Below are positions 35,901 through 43,833 of a stretch of DNA of 64,000 nt, in pieces. The DNA is taken from positions 1,054,001 to 1,118,000 of the forward strand of contig NZ_CP156060.1 of NCBI RefSeq assembly GCF_039778605.1. The letters run 5' to 3'. Each line of letters begins with the position of its first letter. Positions within the stretch are counted from its first letter, which is position 1. Origin of the DNA: Flavobacterium sp. WV_118_3. GTDB lineage: Bacteria > Bacteroidota > Bacteroidia > Flavobacteriales > Flavobacteriaceae. The notes below the pieces were generated by a model. It was given only the letters and a program-made list of their open reading frames with translations, made no database searches and was not told the origin of the DNA. The position numbers and the translations under genes were made by a program.

Positions 35901-38900
35901 AACAGCATGGGAAGTAAAAGTACAGTTGGCAGGAACCGGAATGCCAACGGGCTCCGGAACTCCGGTTACACCAAATGCGACGCATACACCCAATGATTTA
36001 TTACCGGATACGGTTTATGAATATTATGTGAGAGCTGCCTGCGGATCGGCATATAGCGACTGGATCGGTCCGTTTACTTTCCGAACACTGTGTACGCCTT
36101 TTAACACCCCATTTGTAGAAACATTTAATAGCGATTCTACTTCCGAAAACTGTTGGAGAATCGTAAATAGTAATAATGATTCCAATGCCTGGAACCTTAA
36201 CGTTACCGTGAATCCATATGAAGGTAATCAGATGGCAGGAATGTTCACCGGAAGTAACGGAGAAAATGATGACTGGTTGATTTCACCAACAATTAATGTT
36301 ACAGCTAATCAACGTTTACGTTACTATTATCGTGTAAATGACAGTTTCTTTACCGAAGATTTAAAAATAAAATTATCAACTAACGGTATTGCGTTGGATC
36401 AGTTTACAACAACGTTATATGACTCTTCTACCGATCCGGTGTTGATCAACAATGTGGAGTATAAGGAAAAAATTATTAACCTTCCTGCGGGAGTAACCGG
36501 AAATATTAATATTGCATTCCATGTACCGTTTTACCAGAGTACCGGATCCTACAGAGGTCAGTTACTCTTTATCGATAATGTAGTAATTGAAGATATTCCG
36601 GCTTGTCCGCAACCTTCGAACGCTATTGCTTCCAACCTGACCGATACGGAAGTACAAATTAGTTGGGATGCTAACGGAACGACAGCACCGTGGGAAATTT
36701 CAGTGCAGCCTTTCGGAACGCCTGCACCGGTAGGTAATACGCAACCACAATATTTACATACGGCCAACAATAACCCCTATACGGTAAGCGGATTAATTCC
36801 GGCTACAAAATACCAATACTATATCCGCTCGCTTTGTGGCGCTTCCGGAAATAGCGAATGGATCGGCCCGTTTGTGTTTACGACAAAATGTAGTTTTGTA
36901 AACCTTTGTGAATATACGATTAGTCTGACCAGCGGAAGCTCGTGGGGCGTTGGCGGCGGTATCGATGTGATCCAGAACGGAGTAGTGGTTCAAACATTAC
37001 AATTCCCTACAGGACCATTTAATCAGGTACCGCCACCGGCTGAATACACCTTATTATTATGTACCGGAGTAGAATATTCGTTATTCTGGGATGCTGTGGG
37101 AACAGCACCGGGACAATATCCGAATGCTCAGGTTGAGGTTAAAAATGCAAACGGAGATGTGGTATGGACCAGTCCGTTGGGATTAGGGACACCAAGAACG
37201 GTGCTGTATACCGGAGTATCCACTTGCGGAACCATTGCTTGTCCGCAACCGACAAATTTACAGGTTAACGCACAGTCTGTCTTTTCATGGACTCCGGGCG
37301 GATCGGAAACACAATGGGAAGTATTGGTTCAACCGGTTGGAAACGGAACATTACCACAATCGGGAACAATTGTAAATACGCCATCCTATACCCCGCAGCC
37401 ATCGGATTTTGATTCTCCGACAGCGGCAACTTACGAATATTTTGTACGGGCAGTTTGTAGCGGAAGCAGTAACAGTTTCTGGTCCGGACCAAAAGTATTT
37501 GTTCGAAATGACGAGCCGTCTACCGCTATCGTAGTACCGGTTAATCAAAATGAAGAATGCAACAATTCGGTATCCAACGTTACGTTTTCCGGTGCAACAC
37601 CTTCATCGGTACCGATGACTTGCAGCGGAATTAACGGAGGTGATATCTGGTTCGAATTTGCAGCCACTTCAAGAATTCATATTATTGAGGCCAACGGATT
37701 TACCGGAAACTTCTATATCTCTTCCGGAGATGAACCGTACCCGAATATGATAATGACTTTGTATAAAGTCGGAGCAGGCGGGGTATTGGAAGAAAAAGCA
37801 TGTAGTAACAACAATACGATTACAGCAATGTATTCTTCTGAATTAGTAGTTGGCGAAACGTATAAAGTACGTTTAACACTAAACAGTACGGTAGCCAGTA
37901 CCCGAAAATTCAACCTGTGTATTAAAACACCGGCTGATTTATGTAATGTAAATGCCGTTAACTATGATTTCGAGCATCCGCCGATGCAAAGCGTAACGGG
38001 AATTTATACCATTAGTACGCAATATGTGGTTCCGGGATGGCGCGTAAATCTGGATACCTGGGATGCGATGTTCTTCTCTGAAGCGTTAAATGCAATCAAC
38101 TCTTCGCCTTATTCCGGCGGACAGTGTCTTCAGTTATTATCCGATCCGGAAGAAGACTGGAATCCGAATGATCCGAATATAAAAGGATTGTATAAAGAGT
38201 TTGATACTTCAGAAATTACACAGATGAACTATAGCTTTGCGCATGCTGCCAGAGCGACAAACGGAAGTTCAGTACAATTATATGCAGGACCGCCGGCGGG
38301 ACCGTTTGCATTGGTAACGGAAGTATTCGCTCAGGGGTCGACATGGAATTTACATGAAGGTAGTTATACCGTTCCTACAGGACAGAATGTAACTCGTTTT
38401 ATTTTCAGATCAAAAGAGAATGTCATCGGGAATATGTTGGATGCCGCAAACTTTAAAGCAAACAACGATGTAAAAACAACCGCGCATACTTTAAACTGTA
38501 GTCAGAATAGTACTACGGTTGAAGCTGAAGGAGTAGGACAATGGTCGGCAGCAGCGGATAATCCGGGTGCTACCGTAATTACAACACCGAATGTGAAAAC
38601 AACCACGATTACCGGATTTACAACACCGGGTGTTTATACGTTTTACTGGAGAACACGTTACTGTGAAAAATCAGTTGTGATTACTTACGAAGGGATTACG
38701 GATGTACCAACAGTTACATCACCGGTAGTATATTGCCAAAATACAACGGCAGTGCCATTAACGGCAACGGCTCCGGCAAATTATACCCTATTATGGTTTA
38801 CAGATCCGACCGGAACAGGAAGCGCTACGGCACCGACACCTGTTACAACAACGGTAGGAAACACATCGTATTATGTAAGCTTAACTGACGGAAACGGATG

Positions 38901-40782
38901 TCAGGGGCCAAAACAGGAAATCGTTGTTCAGGTTAATGCCTTACCGACAGCAACGGTAACAGCTCCGGCACCAATTTGCTCCGGATCTGCAACTACGATA
39001 GTATTTAACGGTACACCGAATGCAGTGGTAACGTATACTATTGATGGCGGCACCAATCAGACGGTAACATTAGATGCCAACGGAACGGCTTCCGTAACAA
39101 CGCCGATACTAACAACGAATAGTGTTTATACATTAGTGAGTGTAAGTGATACCAATACCTGTTCGCAAAATCTGACCGATTCCATTACGGTAAATGTCAT
39201 GGCATTACCAACGGCTACGATTTCAGGAACAACTGCAATCTGCTCGGGCGATACAGCAACAATTACATTTAACGGTACACCGAATGCTGTGATTACTTAC
39301 ACTGTAAATGGCGGCACCAATCAAACGGTAACATTGGATACCAACGGAACGGCTACAGTAACGACTTCGGCTTTAACTGCTGCTACCGTTTATGAATTGG
39401 TAAGTGTAGCGGCTGCAACTTCTTCCTGTACAGCAACGGTAACCGGATCAGCGACAATTACGATCAATTCGTTACCAACAGCAACAATTTCAGGAAATGC
39501 GACAATCTGTGCCGGTACGACCACTACAGTTAGTTTTACAGGTACACCAAACGCAGTAGTAACGTATACTATTGATAACGGAACACCACAAACAATAACA
39601 TTGGATGCAAACGGTCAGGCAACGATTGTTACCGGAACCGGAGGCGTTTATACCATTATCACTGTAACCGCTTCGGGATCGTTAGCTTGTAGTCAGACAC
39701 TATCCGATTCCATAACGATAACCGTAACGCCATTAGCAGCGCCAACCGTAACATTTGGTTATGATTCGGTTTGTGTGAATGCAACAACAAGTCCGGTGCC
39801 GACAATGGCCGGCGGATTTACCACAGGTGGTACGTTTAGTTCTGCTTCAGTAACGGTAAATGCAACTACAGGTGTTATCGATTTAACCGGAGCAACAGCA
39901 GGAACACATACAATTGCTTATGATATTGCAGCCAATACAACGAACTGTACGGATGCCGGACATTATGAAGCTTCTATTGTATTGACTTCAGGAGTTAATC
40001 CGGTTACGATTTTCAGTTATGATCCGGTATATTGCCCGGATAGCCCGAATGCTTTACCGCAAACAGCTACCGGATTTACACAGGGTGGAACTTTTGGTTC
40101 GGCACCGGGATTAAGTTTAAATACAACTACAGGTGAAATCAATATCGGAGCGAGTACACCGGGAAGTTATACGATTACGTATATCGTTCAGGCCGATTCC
40201 GCTACGTGTAATACAGGAGGACAAGATAGTTTTGATATCGTAATTACACCGTCGATCGCCGTTGTTGTTGAAAGCGGATGTGAAAACGAAACATTAGTAC
40301 TACATGCCGTACCGGTAAACGGATCCTATAATCCCGCAACCGTATCCTATAGCTGGAAAGATCAGAATAATATTACTGTAGGAACCAATGATGCTATGTT
40401 TAATGTAGATCAGTATATGGCACAAAACCCGACAGCTGCTTTACCGCAAACCTTTACGGTTACGGTTACGTCCGGTACTTGTACAGGATCGGCAGCACTT
40501 CCGGTTACAAGCAACCCTTGCCGTATGATACCAAAAGGTATTTCACCGAATAATGACGGTTCGAATGATACTTTTGATCTTACCGGAATGGGAGTACGGG
40601 AATTATCGATCTTTAACCGCTATGGTACAGAAGTGTACAAATTCAGCGGAAATTATACCAACCAATGGCATGGAACGTCAAATAACGGTACTGAATTACC
40701 GGACGGAACGTATTTCTACGCACTTGTAAAAGAAAACGGAACCAAGGCTACCGGTTGGGTTTATATCAACAGAGAACAATAA
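32917..40782 (+). CDS. giant T9SS type-B surface adhesin with FnIII repeats
   Basis: This 2621-aa secreted protein has a long N-terminus with its hydrophobic signal segment only at about residues 36-53 (ILTFLVLLFSISGYSQ). Mature domains alternate: four cleaved-adhesin/choice-of-anchor-J domains (openings such as TTENFEGGIPTSW and FPTPFSESFN) and six fibronectin type III domains, each starting with a Cys-Pro pair (nt near 33585, 34312, 35060, 35818, 36600 and 37240). Three repeats of about 88 aa follow (38935-39730), then Ig-like modules. The C-terminal ~80 residues are the gliding-motility/type B sorting domain (GISPNNDGSNDTFDL, then ELSIFNRYGTEVY). It is presumably moved to the surface through the neighbouring PorP/SprF partner. 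Ligand unknown. Confidence 0.9.
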   Translation: MKMQKKLQLTTQGFLWIGFLDFLSGFPECLLHKKIKGKILTFLVLLFSISGYSQLTTENFEGGIPTSWTLFQNSVGTSSWGISNDGYLGGNAAYINPASENIGAGNTAQYFLVTPLVPVPANGELRFFTKQGSAANNGTIYQIRLSTASQPDINGFSVVLKSWTEADLNTGSPTAYEEKVVAIPDNIPVGLHIYIAFVAINTQTGATPTGDAWFVDNVRVVESCLKVQQSNFTAGNITAHTATLSWTHPSSNSFEIQVVPQGTVPAANGTPTTNSYSASSLVANTFYDVYIRTNCTGNVPQSEWAGPFTFKTGILGLSCSEPIVIPDVTTQAYTLSANLNQYQNPAVTYATHGSGCLSPAITNNYLSGAKAFLTYTPTTSGLITITQTTLGGTGCFNNATGVFVYQSCADVGVSCMAGMSTSTANVPKRISNLYVQAGQTYVIVVSSNLAPSASICFNLKVESSTCPAPATFTYKNLLQNSVSFSWDNVGGFATAWEYKALPTGSGVPTGAGTATTTNVDNVINTGLAPGTTYDLYVRSVCGSVPGNWSLPYKFTTQCAVFNTPYSTQFTGASATVPTPCWTAVDVNNDGLTWSYLGGYATMQTNTYQNYNNDIFVSPQVNVSGTPKRLRFKHQVVGGVASYAIRISTTGIGAQNFTIELMPDTPITNTTWVEKIINIPTSVTGPVNIAWVVSPATTHTATRISIDDVFIEDKPACPDPLSPVAQNVTEDQALLSWVNGDTETQWQVAIQPYGTGIPTGIGTLVNSNPYLATNLSPATHYEYYVRAYCSATQQSNWVGPFDFTTACITFPTPFSESFNDTDPTTKKFCWTTNNANNDGAQWTMGPTEARIQRGFMGPNSFDDWLITPAIHAVGNKKLTFKYRALLTPFTPNPRHGIQVLISTTDTNPTSFTEIAPLMEFTNTTYQEKSLYFTGTGTVYIAFRVPPGLLAPGTASTLNLDDVLIEDAPACPNPSDLAAASITQNAAVLSWTPGYAETAWEVKVQLAGTGMPTGSGTPVTPNATHTPNDLLPDTVYEYYVRAACGSAYSDWIGPFTFRTLCTPFNTPFVETFNSDSTSENCWRIVNSNNDSNAWNLNVTVNPYEGNQMAGMFTGSNGENDDWLISPTINVTANQRLRYYYRVNDSFFTEDLKIKLSTNGIALDQFTTTLYDSSTDPVLINNVEYKEKIINLPAGVTGNINIAFHVPFYQSTGSYRGQLLFIDNVVIEDIPACPQPSNAIASNLTDTEVQISWDANGTTAPWEISVQPFGTPAPVGNTQPQYLHTANNNPYTVSGLIPATKYQYYIRSLCGASGNSEWIGPFVFTTKCSFVNLCEYTISLTSGSSWGVGGGIDVIQNGVVVQTLQFPTGPFNQVPPPAEYTLLLCTGVEYSLFWDAVGTAPGQYPNAQVEVKNANGDVVWTSPLGLGTPRTVLYTGVSTCGTIACPQPTNLQVNAQSVFSWTPGGSETQWEVLVQPVGNGTLPQSGTIVNTPSYTPQPSDFDSPTAATYEYFVRAVCSGSSNSFWSGPKVFVRNDEPSTAIVVPVNQNEECNNSVSNVTFSGATPSSVPMTCSGINGGDIWFEFAATSRIHIIEANGFTGNFYISSGDEPYPNMIMTLYKVGAGGVLEEKACSNNNTITAMYSSELVVGETYKVRLTLNSTVASTRKFNLCIKTPADLCNVNAVNYDFEHPPMQSVTGIYTISTQYVVPGWRVNLDTWDAMFFSEALNAINSSPYSGGQCLQLLSDPEEDWNPNDPNIKGLYKEFDTSEITQMNYSFAHAARATNGSSVQLYAGPPAGPFALVTEVFAQGSTWNLHEGSYTVPTGQNVTRFIFRSKENVIGNMLDAANFKANNDVKTTAHTLNCSQNSTTVEAEGVGQWSAAADNPGATVITTPNVKTTTITGFTTPGVYTFYWRTRYCEKSVVITYEGITDVPTVTSPVVYCQNTTAVPLTATAPANYTLLWFTDPTGTGSATAPTPVTTTVGNTSYYVSLTDGNGCQGPKQEIVVQVNALPTATVTAPAPICSGSATTIVFNGTPNAVVTYTIDGGTNQTVTLDANGTASVTTPILTTNSVYTLVSVSDTNTCSQNLTDSITVNVMALPTATISGTTAICSGDTATITFNGTPNAVITYTVNGGTNQTVTLDTNGTATVTTSALTAATVYELVSVAAATSSCTATVTGSATITINSLPTATISGNATICAGTTTTVSFTGTPNAVVTYTIDNGTPQTITLDANGQATIVTGTGGVYTIITVTASGSLACSQTLSDSITITVTPLAAPTVTFGYDSVCVNATTSPVPTMAGGFTTGGTFSSASVTVNATTGVIDLTGATAGTHTIAYDIAANTTNCTDAGHYEASIVLTSGVNPVTIFSYDPVYCPDSPNALPQTATGFTQGGTFGSAPGLSLNTTTGEINIGASTPGSYTITYIVQADSATCNTGGQDSFDIVITPSIAVVVESGCENETLVLHAVPVNGSYNPATVSYSWKDQNNITVGTNDAMFNVDQYMAQNPTAALPQTFTVTVTSGTCTGSAALPVTSNPCRMIPKGISPNNDGSNDTFDLTGMGVRELSIFNRYGTEVYKFSGNYTNQWHGTSNNGTELPDGTYFYALVKENGTKATGWVYINREQ
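38935..39730 (+). repeat. three tandem 88-89-aa repeats in adhesin 1
   Basis: Three consecutive modules begin near LPTAT and contain ICSG or ICAG, GTPNAV and a TVTLDANGTA-type strand. The conserved GTPNA codons recur at 39004, 39268 and 39535, a period of 264-267 nt. Copies 1 and 2 are also close at DNA level. Related modules occur in the second adhesin at 44665-45480. Confidence 0.85.
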
Positions 40783-40796
40783 CCAAATAACCAGGT

Positions 40797-40833
40797 ATAC
40801 AGCCTGTTTGTCTTCAGGCAGGCTGTATTTTTC
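40797..40833 (+). terminator. terminator-like hairpin between adhesin 1 and porP/sprF
   Basis: ATACAGCCTG (40797-40806) pairs perfectly with CAGGCTGTAT (40819-40828), followed by TTTTTC. It lies in the 65-nt gap between two genes that should be co-expressed, so partial termination is likely. Confidence 0.68.
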
Positions 40834-40847
40834 AAAGAACAGTAAAT

Positions 40848-41783
40848 ATGAAAAAAATATATTTTGCATCCCTGTTAGTGGCTATGTTCGCGCTGGACGT
40901 TAACGCACAACAGGATCCGCATTATACACAATACATGTATAACATGAATGTCATGAATCCCGCCTATGCCGGTTCGAAAGAAAGCTTATCCGGAGGGATT
41001 TTATACCGCCAGCAATGGGTGGATCTCAAAGGCGCACCCAAAACAGCTACTTTGTCGCTTCACAGTCCGGTAGGAAAAAATGTAGGGCTGGGAATTTCGG
41101 CAGTTTCGGATAAAATCGGCCCGGTTGAAGAGAATAATGTTTATGCTGATTTTTCCTATACGCTAAATTTAGGGGGCGAACATCGTCTGGCGTTAGGATT
41201 AAAGGCAGGAGCTACCTTTCAGAAAATCGGGCTGTTTTCCGAAATCGGTAACGGATTTGTACCGCATCCGGGTGATGTGGCTTTTAAAGAAGATACGAAT
41301 AATACCTATTTTAATGTCGGAACCGGATTTTTCTATTACACGCAACAATACTATCTGGCCTTCTCCGTTCCGAATCTGTTAAAGAAAACGCATCTGGATG
41401 TTACCCAAAACGGACAGGAATATAATTTCGGAAGTGACGTACAACATTATTTCCTGACAGGAGGATATGTATTTAATCTATCCGAAAACACCAAGTTTAA
41501 ACCGTCTTTTATGATGAAATCGGCTTTTAGCGCGCCTACTTCATTGGACTTATCAGCAAATGTTATGTTTTTCGACAAATTTGAAATCGGAGCAACATAC
41601 CGATTGGATGATTCTTTTGGCGGAATGGTAAATTATGCGATTACACCGGGACTTCGTATCGGATATGCATATGATCATATCGTTTCTGATCTGAAAGTGA
41701 CCACACCGGCATCGCACGAATTAATGTTGTTATTTGACCTGAACTTTTCTAAAAAAGTATCACTGTCACCCCGATATTTCTAA
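40848..41783 (+). CDS. PorP/SprF-family type IX secretion membrane protein
   Basis: This 311-aa outer-membrane beta-barrel protein opens with a signal peptide and the family signature QQDPHYTQYMYNMNVMNPAYAGS. Later motifs such as ISAVSDKIGPVEENNVYADFSY and LGLKAG are typical. SprF-like proteins are needed for secretion or anchoring of the type-B adhesin encoded beside them, as SprF serves SprB. Gene order adhesin, porP/sprF, ompA is the standard block. Confidence 0.92.
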   Translation: MKKIYFASLLVAMFALDVNAQQDPHYTQYMYNMNVMNPAYAGSKESLSGGILYRQQWVDLKGAPKTATLSLHSPVGKNVGLGISAVSDKIGPVEENNVYADFSYTLNLGGEHRLALGLKAGATFQKIGLFSEIGNGFVPHPGDVAFKEDTNNTYFNVGTGFFYYTQQYYLAFSVPNLLKKTHLDVTQNGQEYNFGSDVQHYFLTGGYVFNLSENTKFKPSFMMKSAFSAPTSLDLSANVMFFDKFEIGATYRLDDSFGGMVNYAITPGLRIGYAYDHIVSDLKVTTPASHELMLLFDLNFSKKVSLSPRYF

Positions 41784-41798
41784 TTCCAACCCAACAGT

Positions 41799-43664
41799 AT
41801 GAAAAAAAAATATATAACATTAGGACTGGTATTGCTCTTAACAGCCAGTTACGGACAAGAAAAGGTTACGGAAAAGGCCGATCAATTATTTGAAAATTAC
41901 CAGTACGTAGAAGCTATAGCAGAATACCAGAAACTGGCGGAAGGTAAAAATGCGAATGCTTATGTATATACGCAATTGGCCGACAGTTACTATAATGTGT
42001 TTAATATGACGGAAGCGGCGAAATGGTATGCCAAAGCGACCCAAAATAAAACGAATGCTGAAACCTATTACCGTTATGCTCAGACACTAAAAGCAATGGG
42101 GAATTATAAGGAAGCCAATAAGCAAATGGATACTTTTGCGGCTTTAATACCTAACGATGCACGGGCAAAGGAACACAAAGCCAATCCGAATTATATCCCA
42201 AGTCTGACAAACCGTTCGAAAATGTTTGATGTGGCAACGACCAATATCAATAGCAAGGATCAGAGCGACTTCGGAGCGGTATTGACAAATGATAATACGC
42301 TATATTTTGTGAGTACCCGAAATACATCCAGGAGAACAGACAAATGGGCGAATCAGCCGTATCTGGATATCTTTGAGGCCACCCGAAACAGCGATGGTAC
42401 TTTTTCAGAACCCAAACCGGTAAGTGAACTAAATACCGCTTTCCACGACGGACCGGTAACAATTAGCAACGACGGTAATACCATGTATTTTGCAAGAGAC
42501 GGACATAGTGCCGGACAATACGAACGCAATAAAAACAATGTAAAAGTAGGCCAGCAGGGAATTTATAAGGCAACAAAAGTTGATGGAAAATGGTCGCAGA
42601 TCGAAGCATTACCGTTTAACAGTACGACCTATTCCGTAACCAATCCAAGTTTGAGTAAAGATGGAAAAACACTCTATTTCGCATCCAATATGCCGGGTGG
42701 AATGGGGGAATCCGATATCTGGAAAGTGAGTGTTACGGCTAACGGATACGGAAAGCCGGAAAATCTCGGCCCTGCTGTCAATACGCCCGGAAAAGAGAAT
42801 TTCCCGTTTATTGCTGAGGAAGACATTTTATATTATGCCTCTTCCGGAAAACAGGGATTTGGCGGATTGGATATCTTTAAAGTGGATTTAAAATCGACAG
42901 AGCCGGCTCAAAACTTAGGAAAACCGGTCAATACTGAAAAAGATGATTTCTCCTTTAGTTTTAATAAAAGTCAGAATATCGGTTTTTTTGCTTCCAACAG
43001 AAATGGGATGGATGCCATTTATACCGCAATCCCGATTTGTTCGGCCGAAGCAATTGCCATCGTCACCAATAAAAAAACAGGCACTCTATTATCCAATGCT
43101 TCGGTAGCGATTCTGGATGCTAAAGGAAATACAATTGCAACAAAACAAACCGGTTCCGAAGGTAAAGTACGCTATGAAACCGATTGCGAAACCGCTTATA
43201 GCTTTCAGGTAACCGCTCCGGATTTTGAAACCGCTTCATTCCCGGTACAAAAAGTAAAATCGGGTGAAGTACTTGTTGAAGCGCCATTAACGCCAGTTGA
43301 AGTGATTATTACCGATAAGGAAGTATTGTTAAACCCGGTGTTTTTTGATTTCGATAAAAGCAATATTACAGAACAGGGCGCAAATGAGTTAAACAAACTG
43401 GTAACGGTTATGAAAAACCATCCGACAATGGTGATTTTCGTAAAATCACATACCGACTCCAAAGGTAGTGCAACTTATAACCTTAGATTATCGGAACAAA
43501 GAGCACAATCAACAGTACAGTATCTGATCTCTAAAGGAGTTGAAAAAGAACGCATCTCCGGTAAGGGATTCGGAAATACCGAACCGAAGAGCAACTGCAC
43601 CAATTGCACGGAAGCGCAACAGGCACAAAACAGACGCTCTGAATTTATAATTATTAAAAAATAG
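41799..43664 (+). CDS. OmpA-family protein with TPR and PD40 repeats
   Basis: This 621-aa envelope protein has a signal peptide (to about residue 20), a TPR region (about 25-120), a beta-propeller of PD40/WD40-like repeats (about 150-410, with SKDGKTLYFASNMPGGMGESDIW), a carboxypeptidase-regulatory-like fold (about 415-495) and a C-terminal OmpA peptidoglycan-binding domain (about 510-621, with VKSHTDSKGSATYNLRLSEQRA). The layout matches the PorE-like proteins that tie T9SS partners to peptidoglycan. It starts 15 nt after the porP/sprF gene. Confidence 0.91.
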   Translation: MKKKYITLGLVLLLTASYGQEKVTEKADQLFENYQYVEAIAEYQKLAEGKNANAYVYTQLADSYYNVFNMTEAAKWYAKATQNKTNAETYYRYAQTLKAMGNYKEANKQMDTFAALIPNDARAKEHKANPNYIPSLTNRSKMFDVATTNINSKDQSDFGAVLTNDNTLYFVSTRNTSRRTDKWANQPYLDIFEATRNSDGTFSEPKPVSELNTAFHDGPVTISNDGNTMYFARDGHSAGQYERNKNNVKVGQQGIYKATKVDGKWSQIEALPFNSTTYSVTNPSLSKDGKTLYFASNMPGGMGESDIWKVSVTANGYGKPENLGPAVNTPGKENFPFIAEEDILYYASSGKQGFGGLDIFKVDLKSTEPAQNLGKPVNTEKDDFSFSFNKSQNIGFFASNRNGMDAIYTAIPICSAEAIAIVTNKKTGTLLSNASVAILDAKGNTIATKQTGSEGKVRYETDCETAYSFQVTAPDFETASFPVQKVKSGEVLVEAPLTPVEVIITDKEVLLNPVFFDFDKSNITEQGANELNKLVTVMKNHPTMVIFVKSHTDSKGSATYNLRLSEQRAQSTVQYLISKGVEKERISGKGFGNTEPKSNCTNCTEAQQAQNRRSEFIIIKK

Positions 43665-43776
43665 ATCTGAATTGGCTCCCGACGGAAATTGATATCATAA
43701 AGAGTCTCATGGTTTTTTGGAAATTAACAAACGATATAAGATAATTTTCAAGGGAGCTGTCACGATCGCCTTATTT

Positions 43777-43810
43777 AATAGCTAATCTCATCTTTTTGAG
43801 GTTAGCTATT
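43777..43810 (+). promoter_or_regulatory. 14-bp hairpin upstream of adhesin 2
   Basis: AATAGCTAATCTCA (43777-43790) pairs with TGAGGTTAGCTATT (43797-43810) with one G-U pair and a 6-nt loop. It ends 23 nt before the ATG of the second adhesin and has no T-run. It may end the upstream operon or control the adhesin leader. Confidence 0.6.
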
Positions 43811-43833
43811 CCTCATCAATAAAATACTGATAA

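Noticed and set aside
38935..39730. Regular DNA repeats that could suggest a CRISPR array
   Set aside because: The period is about 265 nt, the repeats are in frame and diverged, and they encode adhesin modules.
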